Of a stretch of DNA of 34,301 nucleotides, positions 1 to 9,242 are shown in pieces. Each line of letters starts with the position of its first letter. Within the stretch, counting starts at the first letter, position 1. The notes under the pieces are model-generated. The model saw only the letters and a program-made list of their open reading frames with translations, made no database searches and was not told where the DNA came from. A program made the position numbers and the translations under genes. The DNA is from a bacterium (GTDB lineage Bacteria; CG2-30-53-67; CG2-30-70-394), in contig JAJRSX010000033.1 in the NCBI GenBank assembly GCA_024278555.1, forward strand, positions 1 through 34,301, read 5' to 3'.

Positions 1-1
1 C

Positions 2-73
2 ACCGGCCTCGGCGCGGACAGCTACCTCCTTGCCCTCGACGGCCTGGCACACCGTCTTCGCGGCGATGCGTAA
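2..73 (+). CDS. aroQ: 3' end of type II 3-dehydroquinate dehydratase (partial)
   Basis: The first 23 codons in this frame end at a TAA at 71-73 and read TGLGADSYLLALDGLAHRL followed by a short tail. The pattern GLG-x2-SY-x-LAL resembles the C-terminal helix of type II dehydroquinate dehydratase (AroQ), the third step of the shikimate pathway. The assignment is strengthened by context: aroQ-accB-accC is a common proteobacterial gene order, and the accB start lies only 22 bases downstream. The 5' part, with the active-site residues, lies outside the window, so catalytic integrity cannot be judged. The call rests on a short tail plus synteny. Confidence 0.65.
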   Translation, partial: TGLGADSYLLALDGLAHRLRGDA

Positions 74-95
74 CCCACCCACTCCCGGGGAGACC

Positions 96-617
<522 letters not shown>

Positions 618-624
618 CGACTCG

Positions 625-1962
<1,338 letters not shown>

Positions 1963-1971
1963 CGACACTGC

Positions 1972-2171
1972 TCACCACGGGGGATACGGGGAGACGTAGG
2001 GGGCAAATCGGGGCGAGCGCTCTCCGCCGTGCAGGCGGCTCAGGAGGCTTGCCGACGCCTTCCACAGAGAGCGGCGTGGCCCCCCTCCGGGAATGGCTCG
2101 TTCGCGAACGGGTACTGGGAAGGCGCCTGGAGCCCCTTGCCCCCCCAGTCTCCCCGTGCCCCCCGTGGTGA
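1972..2171. repeat. 200-bp inverted-repeat element between convergent accC and trpC
   Basis: The 35-base arms at 1972-2006 and 2137-2171 are inverted copies with 30 of 35 positions identical by eye; both begin TCACCACGGGG on their outer sides. The interior of about 130 bp contains two smaller hairpins, CCGCC-GTGCA-GGCGG and CGTTCGCGAACG. No ORF with family resemblance is visible. The accC stop is 9 bases before the left arm and the trpC stop is 5 bases after the right arm, so it fills the convergent gap. It could act as a bidirectional transcription barrier or be a small mobile repeat. No T-tract follows either arm, so I do not call it a simple intrinsic terminator. The arm GGGGAGACGTAGGGGG resembles the G-rich ends of the repeat at 27101-27247. 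Confidence 0.7.
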
Positions 2172-2176
2172 ATCCC

Positions 2177-3004
2177 CTACCGCGCTTGCGGGAACAGCTC
2201 CCGCGCCCGGGCGCCGATGTCGGGAGCGGCCATCAGCGTTGTCCCCACGAGGAGGCAGTCGAGGCCCATCGCCGCCATGTGGGCCACCGCCGCCGGCGAG
2301 TCGATACCGCTCTCGCCCACCACCACCGCCCCGGGCGCCAGTTGCTCCCGGAAGCCGTCGGCCAGCAGCCGCTCGGTGATCCCCATATCGATCTTCAACG
2401 TGTGGAGGTCACGGTGGTTGATCCCCACCAGCTCCAGCCCCCCTACCCGCTCCACCTCCGCCGCCGACCAGATCTCCACCAGAGCCGCCATCCCCAACTC
2501 CGCCGCCAGGGCCACCATCTCCCCAAGCTGGCCACCCGGCAGGGCCGCGGCGATCAACAAGACCGCGTCCGCCCCCGCCGTCCTAGCCTCCAGTAGTTGA
2601 TAAGGGTCGATGTGAAAATCTTTGCGAAGTAAGGGCAATGAGACGGCCTCGCGTACTTCTTGAAGAAACCGCAGGCGGCCATCGAAGAAGGGCTTGTCGG
2701 TGAGGACCGAGACCGCCGCGGCGCCGGCTGCCTGGTAGGCCCGGGCCACCTCCGCCGGTGCCGCCCCCGGCCGGATTGCGCCGCGTGACGGCGACCGCCG
2801 CTTGATCTCGGCAATAAACCGGATCGGTGCCCCGGCAGGCCGCCGCACCGCCGCCACAAAGGGGCGGCACGGCGGCAGATCGACCACCCGCGCCCGCAGC
2901 TCCGCCACCGGCGTGCGGAGCTTGCACTCCGCCACCCACCCACGGGTGGAATCGAGGATGTGCGACAGGACCGACATATTTTCGCGAGCTTCAGAAGCGT
3001 TCAT
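2177..3004 (-). CDS. trpC: Indole-3-glycerol phosphate synthase
   Basis: The enzyme closes CdRP to indole-3-glycerol phosphate in tryptophan synthesis. The 275-residue protein is a stand-alone (alpha/beta)8 TrpC without a TrpF fusion. Family active-site positions are all present: EIKRRSPSRG (Glu and Lys), LLRKDF (Lys), ALVEIWS (Glu), GINHRDL (Asn) and GESGI (Glu, Ser). ATG 3004 follows the redoxin stop by 6 bases. A second Met ten codons later (2977) is possible; neither has a clear Shine-Dalgarno site, which fits translational coupling to the preceding gene. It is not next to other trp genes, so it appears to belong to a mixed operon. Confidence 0.96.
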   Translation of the reverse strand: MNASEARENMSVLSHILDSTRGWVAECKLRTPVAELRARVVDLPPCRPFVAAVRRPAGAPIRFIAEIKRRSPSRGAIRPGAAPAEVARAYQAAGAAAVSVLTDKPFFDGRLRFLQEVREAVSLPLLRKDFHIDPYQLLEARTAGADAVLLIAAALPGGQLGEMVALAAELGMAALVEIWSAAEVERVGGLELVGINHRDLHTLKIDMGITERLLADGFREQLAPGAVVVGESGIDSPAAVAHMAAMGLDCLLVGTTLMAAPDIGARARELFPQAR

Positions 3005-3010
3005 CCACAG

Positions 3011-3583
3011 TTACCCGAAGTACTCCGGCTCGTTGCCCGGCCGCCACTTGATGTTGCAGCCCATGGACGGGCGCTGCTCGGGGGCACACGGCTGGCCGGC
3101 GAGACAGGCGTCGAGGGCGGCGCGGAGGTCGGCGCCGGTGACCGGGAGGCCGTTGCCGGGGCGGGAGTCGTCGAGCTGGCCGCGGTAGATGAGCTTGTGG
3201 TCCGCATCGAAGAGGAAGAGGTCCGGGGTGCAGGCGGCGCGGTACGCCTTGGCGGTCTCCTGGGTGGCGTCGTGGAGGAGCGGGAAGGGCCAGCCCCACT
3301 CGGCGGCGCCGGCGGCGAGGGACTCGGGGCGGTCGTCGGGGTAGGCGTCGGCGTCGTTGGCGGAGATGGCGACGATGGCCACCCGGTCGCCGTAGTCGCG
3401 GCCGATGCGGGCGAGCTCGCCGGCGACGTGGACCACGAAGGGGCAGTGGCGGCAGAGGAAGATCACCAGCAGGGGGCGGCCGGTGAGGTCGGCGCGGCGC
3501 AGACGGCCGCCGGCGACGTTGGGGAGGTCGAAGTCGGGGGCGGAGGTGCCGAGGGGGAGCATGGTGGAGGCGGTGGCGGACAT
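3011..3583 (-). CDS. Thioredoxin-fold redoxin family protein (CRHC active site)
   Basis: The 190-residue protein has a thioredoxin fold of the AhpC/TSA-like redoxin type. APDFDLPNV and the motif VIFLCRHCPFVVHV place a CxxC pair (CRHC) in the position of the redox-active cysteines. The C-terminal signature MGCNIKWRPGNEPEYF is characteristic of a conserved thioredoxin family protein common in proteobacteria and adds one further Cys. No signal peptide is evident, so it is probably cytoplasmic. The physiological substrate is unknown; it may reduce disulfides or act as a peroxiredoxin-like protein. It lies between yihY and trpC with gaps of 63 and 6 bases. ATG 3583 is chosen, though Met8 (3562) is equally possible. 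Confidence 0.85.
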   Translation of the reverse strand: MSATASTMLPLGTSAPDFDLPNVAGGRLRRADLTGRPLLVIFLCRHCPFVVHVAGELARIGRDYGDRVAIVAISANDADAYPDDRPESLAAGAAEWGWPFPLLHDATQETAKAYRAACTPDLFLFDADHKLIYRGQLDDSRPGNGLPVTGADLRAALDACLAGQPCAPEQRPSMGCNIKWRPGNEPEYFG

Positions 3584-3646
3584 GGGGGGCTCGTGGAGGT
3601 GAGTGGGAGTGGGCGGGCGGTTGTCGGCGCCGATCCGATGTGCGGC

Positions 3647-4960
3647 CTACGGCTGCTTGGTGGGCGACGCCAGGAGCTCCGCGAACGGGGTGCGCAGGGC
3701 GGCCACCGTGTCGCCGCTGCCGAGGGCCTCGGTCAGGTGGGGACAGATGGCCTCGGGGAGGGCGGCGGGGAGGTGCGGAAGGAGGGCGGCCCGGACCTCG
3801 TGCAGGGAGAGGGTGTCGGCCGGCCGCGCCGGCACGTAGCCGGCAGGATCGCCGTCGTCGGAGAGGAGGAGGTTGGCGTCGGTCAGCCCTTCGAGCAGCG
3901 CCCGGCAGCCCGACTCCGGGAGGCCGGTGAGGGTGGCGACCTGGGCCGCGGAGGTGGCCCCCTCGCCCGCCTGGAACCGCTGTGCCACCAGGCGCAGGAG
4001 CTCGAGATGGAGGCACTCCAGGGGCGAGGCGGGCGGCAGCTCCACCTCACCGGCGCGCCTGCGTCCATGTTCTACCTGCACCGCCCACGCCACCTCGGCG
4101 CCGAGGAGGGTGACCACCCACGACAGGTAGATCCACACGAGGAAGACCGGGAGCTGGGCCATGGCCCCGTAGATGGCGTTGTACTTGGCGGCGCCGATCT
4201 GGAAGTGGAAGTAGAGTGCCTGGGTGACCTCCAGGATGATCCCCGCCACCACCCCGCCCGCCACCGCGGCGGTGAAGCGGACCCGGGTGTTGGGCATGAA
4301 GATGTAGAGGACGGTGAGGGCGGCGATCACAAAGAGGTGCGGTGCCCCGTGGAGGAGCATCCGGCCAACCTCGATCCACAGGTGGCGCGCCGCCCCCGCC
4401 ACCGCGCTCGGCGGCCCATGCTCGAAGAGGGCGTTGAGGGAGGAGGCGGCGAGGATCAGAAAGGGAAAGACGAGGACCACCGAGAGGAAGTCGGCAAACT
4501 TGCGTACCCAACGGCGCGGCCGGTCCACCCCCCAGATGTGGTTGAAGGCGCGCTCGATATTACCCATCACCAGGACCACGGTGACCAGCAAGCCGATCAC
4601 CCCGACGGTGCCGAGGGAGCCCACCTTGATGTTGTCGATGTAGGCGAGGATACGCTGCGCCACCTCCTCCGAGCCGGCGGAGATCCGCCCCATGATCCAC
4701 GGCTCCATCTTCCTCGGGACGCCGAGGCCGGTGAGGATGGCAAAGGCGAGGGCGAGAAAGGGGACCAGCGACAGGAGGGTGACGTAGGTCAGCGCCGAGG
4801 CATGGAGCAAGACCCGGTCGTGGTCGAAGGCGCGCACAACCCGCATCACCACCGCCGTCACCGACAAGACGCGGGGGCCGTCCAGCCACCCTCCCCTCTC
4901 CTCCCGGGAGGCCGCCGCCTCAGCCGTTTCCGCCTCCGTCATCTTCTCCACCTCGGCCAT
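3647..4960 (-). CDS. YihY/BrkB family inner-membrane protein with C-terminal winged-helix-like extension
   Basis: The protein has about 437 residues. The YihY/BrkB (formerly RNase BN-like) membrane core spans roughly residues 25-310. Landmarks are ASALTYVTLLSLVPFLALAF, a mid-protein FNHIWGV and the late WIYLSWVVTLLGAEVAWA, with about six hydrophobic helices. After this, about 110 soluble residues (LRLVAQRFQ through ATLTGLPESGCRALLEGL) look like the winged-helix tail of the longer family members. Function is unproven in the family. The ORF can be read back to 5035, but that extension lies in the MITE end, so ATG 4960 is preferred. ATG 4942, preceded by GGTGGAGAAG, is an alternative. It heads a likely yihY-redoxin-trpC unit. 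Confidence 0.88.
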   Translation of the reverse strand: MAEVEKMTEAETAEAAASREERGGWLDGPRVLSVTAVVMRVVRAFDHDRVLLHASALTYVTLLSLVPFLALAFAILTGLGVPRKMEPWIMGRISAGSEEVAQRILAYIDNIKVGSLGTVGVIGLLVTVVLVMGNIERAFNHIWGVDRPRRWVRKFADFLSVVLVFPFLILAASSLNALFEHGPPSAVAGAARHLWIEVGRMLLHGAPHLFVIAALTVLYIFMPNTRVRFTAAVAGGVVAGIILEVTQALYFHFQIGAAKYNAIYGAMAQLPVFLVWIYLSWVVTLLGAEVAWAVQVEHGRRRAGEVELPPASPLECLHLELLRLVAQRFQAGEGATSAAQVATLTGLPESGCRALLEGLTDANLLLSDDGDPAGYVPARPADTLSLHEVRAALLPHLPAALPEAICPHLTEALGSGDTVAALRTPFAELLASPTKQP

Positions 4961-5010
4961 GGGCCATTGTTGCACGGGCGCGGAGGGGACGGGAGACGGA
5001 GGAGACGGCC

Positions 5011-5179
5011 CTAGGAGCCTGTCGGGCTTATGCACGATCTACTGCTTGATTCGCGGATCTCGGCCCGGATCGCGCGCCGTTCTTCGTTACATAGGCCCGC
5101 GTAGCGCTCGAACGGGTCGCAATCCGGACTCGAGCCCGCTTTCCCTCGCAACGATCGCATAAGTCCGACAGACTCCTAG
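5011..5179. mobile_element. 169-bp MITE-like element with 23-bp terminal inverted repeats
   Basis: The arms at 5011-5033 and 5157-5179 are inverted copies with 21 of 23 matches; the shared core is GGAG(C/T)CTGTCGG(G/A)CTTATGC. Both outer ends carry CTAG, which could be a palindromic 4-bp target duplication or the terminal bases. The interior has no convincing coding frame. Size, terminal inverted repeats and lack of a transposase fit a non-autonomous miniature element. It lies directly against a truncated VapC fragment on its right. It is about 50 bases upstream of the preferred yihY start on its left, so it could supply or disrupt promoter signals for yihY. A similar 16-base end occurs alone at 22292-22307. 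Confidence 0.75.
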
Positions 5180-5181
5180 CC

Positions 5182-5376
5182 GACTTCATCTCCCTCTTCC
5201 GGGTCATCTCGGTGACCCGCGAGATCGCCCAGGCCGGTGGCCTCTACAGACGCGACTACGGCAAATCCCACGGCGTCGGCCTCGCCGCCACCGCCGTGGC
5301 CGAGGACGCCGAACTCAAGACGCTCACCACCAACCACTACCCGATGTTAGAGGGAGTCCGGCCGCCCTACCGGAAA
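5182..5376 (+). pseudogene. VapC-like PIN-domain toxin, 3' fragment
   Basis: The frame running through 5212 reads DFISLFRVISVTREIAQ, then GLYRRDYGKSHGVGLA, then ELKTLTTNHYPMLEGV and PPYRK. This is the C-terminal half of a VapC-type PIN ribonuclease. The N-terminal half, with the first catalytic acidic residues, is missing; the fragment begins at the edge of the MITE-like element. The usual ADALIAAT stretch is shortened to LAATA, losing the conserved Asp. No stop follows the natural end at PPYRK: the frame stays open into the terminator and the antisense of the next gene. These defects make a functional toxin very unlikely. No antitoxin gene lies nearby. Confidence 0.75.
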
Positions 5377-5411
5377 TATAGATACACGGGCACCGTGGCC
5401 CTCCCCGCCTC

Positions 5412-5451
5412 CAAACAAAAGGCTCCCGGGCCCGTAGGGCCCGGGAGCCTT
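5412..5451 (-). terminator. Intrinsic terminator of the cupredoxin-like gene
   Basis: The arms AAGGCTCCCGGGCCC (5419-5433) and its exact complement (5437-5451) form a perfect 15-bp stem with a 3-base loop. On the minus strand the stem is followed by TTGTTT. It lies 24 bases past the stop of the gene at 5476-6174 and so ends the respiratory cluster transcript. Confidence 0.85.
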
Positions 5452-5475
5452 GGGTGCGGGCACAGGCCGCGTCTT

Positions 5476-6174
5476 TTACTCGAAGGTGAAGGCGGTGGTG
5501 GTGGCGCCCTTGACGGTGACCTTGGCGGTCTTCTCGCCGAACTTCTCGTGCCAGGCGGCGATGGTGTACTCGCCGTCGGGGAGCCCCTTGATGGAGAAGG
5601 AGCCGTCCTTGTCCGAGACCGCGTAGTACGGGTTGTTCACCACGCAGATGTAGGCGCTCATCCAGTTGTGGACGTTGCAAGTGATGTGGATGCCGATCTC
5701 CGGCTTGCGGAAGGACTTCTTGACCTTCTGCCCCTTGAACGGCATGGCGAGGTTCCACTCGCGGTTGTTCTCGGGGACCGGGTGGACGTTGTGGAGGGTG
5801 TCGTCGCTGTTGAGGATCTCGATCTTCTGCTTGGTCATCACCCCGAGGACGTGGGGGATGTAACGACATCCCTTCTGGTCGAGCTGCACCGGGGTCTTCG
5901 GGTGCTTGAACTTCTGCCCCTCGAGCCCCTCCTTCACGTAGACAAAGACGTTCTGAAGGCCACCACCGGCACCAACGACGACCTCCTCCGAGGGGATGGC
6001 GCCGTGGGCCTTGAGGCAGACCGGGTCGGACTTGGTCTCCAACATGGTCGCCTTGGGGGGCGTCCCCTTGTAGGTGATCTTGCCGCTGAGGTCGGCGGCG
6101 AAGGCCGGCGCGACGGCGAGGCCCAGGGCCACGGTAAATCCAACGACAGTGGACACGACGGTGCGGTTGTTCAT
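5476..6174 (-). CDS. Periplasmic cupredoxin-like protein with carboxypeptidase-regulatory-like C-terminus
   Basis: The 232-residue protein has a Sec signal peptide (MNNRTVV through PAFA, cleavage about residue 25). The middle contains TLHNVHP and ITCNVHNWMSAY, giving His, Cys, His and Met spaced like type-1 copper ligands. A C-terminal beta-sandwich (DGSFSIKGLPDGEYTIAAWH) resembles carboxypeptidase regulatory domains. ATG 6174 is preferred over the ORF start at 6204 because AGGAGGAG lies 5 bases upstream. It follows the octaheme cytochrome by 120 bases on the same strand and ends at a strong terminator. A role as a soluble electron carrier or copper-binding partner of the R/b complex is inference; plain structural roles are also possible. 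Confidence 0.75.
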   Translation of the reverse strand: MNNRTVVSTVVGFTVALGLAVAPAFAADLSGKITYKGTPPKATMLETKSDPVCLKAHGAIPSEEVVVGAGGGLQNVFVYVKEGLEGQKFKHPKTPVQLDQKGCRYIPHVLGVMTKQKIEILNSDDTLHNVHPVPENNREWNLAMPFKGQKVKKSFRKPEIGIHITCNVHNWMSAYICVVNNPYYAVSDKDGSFSIKGLPDGEYTIAAWHEKFGEKTAKVTVKGATTTAFTFE

Positions 6175-6194
6175 GTTTCTCCTCCTGGGTTCAT

Positions 6195-6250
6195 GGCGCG
6201 ACACGATGTCGCGACATAGGGTTCCTATAGGTTAAAAAAGTAATGGTGGA
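6195..6250 (-). promoter_or_regulatory. Candidate promoter/operator region ahead of the cupredoxin-like gene
   Basis: The 120-base gap between the octaheme gene and the cupredoxin-like gene contains an AT-rich patch at 6224-6242, unusual for this GC-rich window. It also holds a perfect 10-bp palindrome TGTCGCGACA at 6207-6216 with a partial second copy at 6197-6203. This suggests an independent promoter with a regulator site. No confident -35/-10 pair was identified. Confidence 0.35.
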
Positions 6251-6294
6251 ACGGTCGTGATCGCAGGACAAGCGGCGGGGAGGCTCTCCCTTGA

Positions 6295-8601
6295 CTACTG
6301 GGCGCCGCCCGACAGTTTGTCCCACATACGGCGGGCCTCGGCGGCGTTGAGGGTCATCAGGTAGTCACGTATCTGGCGGATCTGGACGAAGTTTGCCTCG
6401 GCGGTCTCGTTGGTGTAGTCGAGCTTCGGGTTGCCGTTGGCGTCCAGCACCTCGTCGCCGTTCTCGTCTTCGAGTTCGTCGAAGAAGAAGAAGTTGGGCA
6501 TCCGTGTCCCCGGCTGGAACCCTTGGGGATCGGTGAGCCACTCGTCGATCCACGCCGGCCGCAGGCGTGTCTTCCCCAACGCCAGGTTGGGGGCGAGCTC
6601 GTTGGGCGACTTGTCCTTCGGAATCTCCTCGCCCAGGACGTGGCACTTGAGACACTTGAAGCTCATCAGGAGCTTCTTGCCCTTGGCCACGGAGACCGGA
6701 TCGAGGTGGCCGGGATCGACACCGTAGAACGGGTGGTCCTTGTCTTCGAGGGCAATGAAGTAGTCGGAGAGGGTCTCCACCTCGCTGTCCGAGAGGCCGA
6801 AGGTGGGCATCCGCACGGTGAGCCACGGCCTGAGGGTGATCGGCTTCTGGATGAACCCCTGGACCCAGAGGGGCTGGACTTTGCGCCCTTCGCCGTGGAG
6901 GACCGGCGGCGCCAGGGCCTTGTCCTCACCCGCGTAGTAGGCACGGAGGTGGCCGGAGGAGCGCGGTGCCCCCGGGTCGATCTCGTGGCAGCCGCGGCAG
7001 TTGTAACGGGCAAACATCTCGCGGCCACGGGAGATCGCCTGGCGCTGTTGGTCCATCTCCACATGGAAGGCGGCCGGATAGACCCGCTTCTTGAGGCTGG
7101 TGACGTAGACGGTGAGGGCCTCCACCTCCTCTTGGGAGAAGTGGAAGTCCGGCATCTTCAGGAGCGCCGGCTGGAACTGGCGCGGGTCCTCCAGCTTCAT
7201 GCGTACGAAGTTGGCTACGTACCGGTGGCTCTGGACCCCCTCCTCCTCGTCCAGCTCGATCATCTCCTCCTTCTTCTCTTCGAAGGCGAGGCGGAAATAC
7301 TGCTTGTCCCCCTCGAAGGTCAGCTCGGGACCGTAGAAGGCGCGCCCCTCGAAGCCGGCGATCGGGTGGCAGCCGGAGCAGTTGAACCATTCGATCCGCT
7401 CCTTGCCCCGCTCCACGAGGGCGGCGTTGTCGGGCTCCGGGGCGAGATCGACCTTGGTGACGGTGCCGTCGCCCTTTTGCTGAAGATAGGCGGCGATCGC
7501 CTCCGCCTCCGTCTCGGAGAGGCGGAGGTCGGGCATGGTGGTCTTGGGATCCTGTCCCTTCGGGTTGAGAACCCACTGCTGGATCCAGCGGCCGTTGAGC
7601 TTGTCGCCGACTCGCGACAGGTCGGGGCCGAAGTTGCGTTCGCGGACCGACGGATCGAGGCCCGCCTCGTCCACCACCGTGGCGTCGTCGATGTTGTGGC
7701 AGCCGAGGCAGCCCACCGAGAGGACGAGCTCCTTGCCCTTCGCTACCTTGGCGGCCGAGGTGGCGACGTCACCGGTAAGATTGTCCCCCCCCTGCTTTGC
7801 CAGGTAGTCGCGCGCCGAGGCGACGAGGTAGGAGGTGATCGCCTTTACGTCGTCGTCGGAGAGGCCGAAGTTGGGCATGTAGGTCTTTTTCAGGTAGCTG
7901 CCCGGATCCTTGAGCCAGCCGGCGAGCCAATCGAGCTGCATCTTGTTGGGGATCATCCGCAGGTCGGGGCCGGGCAAACGCTCCAACTGCTGACCCTTCA
8001 CCGGGTGGCAGCCGAGGCAGCCGACGCGGTCAAAGAGGATCTCGCCTCGAGCGTAAAGAGAGCCGCCTTCGAGAGAGGCGCCGCGCTCGTGGCACTGGAC
8101 GCAACGTGACTGGACGAGCTCCTTGTTGAGGACCGGGTTGCGCCAGTTCTCTCTGTGGCCGTGGGCGCCTTGGAGATCGACGGAGATCCCCACCCCCTCG
8201 TGGCAGACGGTGCATCCGAACTTGTCCGGCGGGTGGTTGCTGATCTCCGGATGGAAGGTGAATGGCTGGGGGGCATCCTTGAAGCGGGGATCCTCCACCG
8301 CCAGGTGGCAGGTCTCGCACCGGTCCGTGCGATCGAGGGTGGGGAGATACCGCTGGACGATCCCCGGCTTGAAGTAGACCTTCGCTGGATCGCCCCCGGC
8401 GAGCTCGATGAGCAGCTGCTTGTACGCCTCCTGGTAGGGGTTGTACGGGTGGGCCTGGTCCTTCACCACCTGCCCCCAGAAGAGGGCGAAGACCACGAGG
8501 CCGGTGAAGAGGAAGAGGGGTCGCCACGCCTTCACCTTCAACAGGACGGCGATCACCGCCAGGACTACGATCGCAAGTACGATTCCCACACTCGTGCTCA
8601 T
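6295..8601 (-). CDS. Membrane-anchored octaheme c-type cytochrome of the R/b complex cluster
   Basis: The 768-residue protein has two N-terminal hydrophobic helices (about 6-22 and 28-46) and then a large periplasmic part with eight CXXCH heme sites, at Cys 95, 130, 167, 195, 298, 408, 535 and 650. The last five heme sites head cytochrome-c-like modules, each followed by a likely Met axial ligand in MPNFGLS, MPDLRLS, MPDFHFS, MPTFGLS and MPNFFFF. The first three form a compact N-terminal multiheme segment. A GGGAGAGG Shine-Dalgarno site precedes ATG 8601. It follows the two cytochrome b genes, so it probably takes electrons from the Rieske/cytochrome b core in place of cytochrome c1 or f. Exact orthology is unknown to me. 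Confidence 0.92.
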   Translation of the reverse strand: MSTSVGIVLAIVVLAVIAVLLKVKAWRPLFLFTGLVVFALFWGQVVKDQAHPYNPYQEAYKQLLIELAGGDPAKVYFKPGIVQRYLPTLDRTDRCETCHLAVEDPRFKDAPQPFTFHPEISNHPPDKFGCTVCHEGVGISVDLQGAHGHRENWRNPVLNKELVQSRCVQCHERGASLEGGSLYARGEILFDRVGCLGCHPVKGQQLERLPGPDLRMIPNKMQLDWLAGWLKDPGSYLKKTYMPNFGLSDDDVKAITSYLVASARDYLAKQGGDNLTGDVATSAAKVAKGKELVLSVGCLGCHNIDDATVVDEAGLDPSVRERNFGPDLSRVGDKLNGRWIQQWVLNPKGQDPKTTMPDLRLSETEAEAIAAYLQQKGDGTVTKVDLAPEPDNAALVERGKERIEWFNCSGCHPIAGFEGRAFYGPELTFEGDKQYFRLAFEEKKEEMIELDEEEGVQSHRYVANFVRMKLEDPRQFQPALLKMPDFHFSQEEVEALTVYVTSLKKRVYPAAFHVEMDQQRQAISRGREMFARYNCRGCHEIDPGAPRSSGHLRAYYAGEDKALAPPVLHGEGRKVQPLWVQGFIQKPITLRPWLTVRMPTFGLSDSEVETLSDYFIALEDKDHPFYGVDPGHLDPVSVAKGKKLLMSFKCLKCHVLGEEIPKDKSPNELAPNLALGKTRLRPAWIDEWLTDPQGFQPGTRMPNFFFFDELEDENGDEVLDANGNPKLDYTNETAEANFVQIRQIRDYLMTLNAAEARRMWDKLSGGAQ

Positions 8602-8675
8602 CTGCCTCTCCCGATGGCCGTGGCCCTGCCACGGCCTCGCTGTTCACACAACGGACCCACCCCCCCCTTCCCGCT

Positions 8676-9197
8676 CTAATGGACCGGCCACGCCTCCCAG
8701 AACCAGTAGAAGTCCCAACTGGGGCCACGCAGGAAGGTCCCCACGATGATCAGGCCGAACCAGAAGGTCAGCCCCATGGCGAAGAGGATATTGACGGTCC
8801 GCCGCTTCGGGTGGAACCAGACGCCGATGCCGTCGCGCGTCCGGTCGAGGTACGGGACCGCGAGGAGCAAGACGGCGAGGAGGGTCGGAAAGACGATGCC
8901 GCCGAGGACCGGCGGTCCCCAGGAGAGGGCCTCCTGCAGGCCGAGGAAGTACCACGGCGCCTTCGCCGGGTTGGGGGTGTTCTTCGGGTCCGCCATCTCC
9001 TCTAGGGGGGCATTGAAGAGGATCGACATCCCCATGATGACCGTTAGGACGATGAGGAAGAGGACCACCTCGCGGAAGAGGAGGTGGGGCCAGCTCATCA
9101 CCATCTCGTAAGGGTCTTTCTGGATCGCGGGGGTCTTCCCCTTCACCAGGTTCATCAACCCGTACGACTTCATGTTGTCGATCTGCTTCTCCGCCAT
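8676..9197 (-). CDS. Cytochrome b, C-terminal (subunit IV-like) half of a bc-type complex
   Basis: The 173-residue protein corresponds to the C-terminal half of cytochrome b, as in subunit IV of b6f complexes. It has about three membrane helices (LLFREVVLFLIVLTVIMG; PVLGGIVFPTLLAVLLLAV; NILFAMGLTFWFGLIIVG). The quinol-oxidation (Qo) loop reads NPAKAPWYFLGLQE, so the PEWY motif of mitochondrial and b6f proteins is APWY here. Loss of the Glu is seen in some low-potential, menaquinol-type complexes. GGAG lies upstream of ATG 9197. It follows the b6-like gene by 45 bases. Confidence 0.93.
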   Translation of the reverse strand: MAEKQIDNMKSYGLMNLVKGKTPAIQKDPYEMVMSWPHLLFREVVLFLIVLTVIMGMSILFNAPLEEMADPKNTPNPAKAPWYFLGLQEALSWGPPVLGGIVFPTLLAVLLLAVPYLDRTRDGIGVWFHPKRRTVNILFAMGLTFWFGLIIVGTFLRGPSWDFYWFWEAWPVH

Positions 9198-9242
9198 GGC
9201 TCGCTCCGTCGATGACCAACCGCTACATGGTGATGGGGACCG

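Noticed and set aside
2960-5014. 684-codon plus-strand frame opposite trpC, redoxin and yihY
   Set aside because: It spans three clear minus-strand genes and shows only low-complexity Gly/Glu/Val/His composition; a GC-rich shadow.
4961-5035. N-terminal extension of the YihY protein starting at 5035
   Set aside because: The extra 25 codons run into the MITE-like element and are Pro/Ser-rich without similarity to the family; ATG 4960 or 4942 is more likely.
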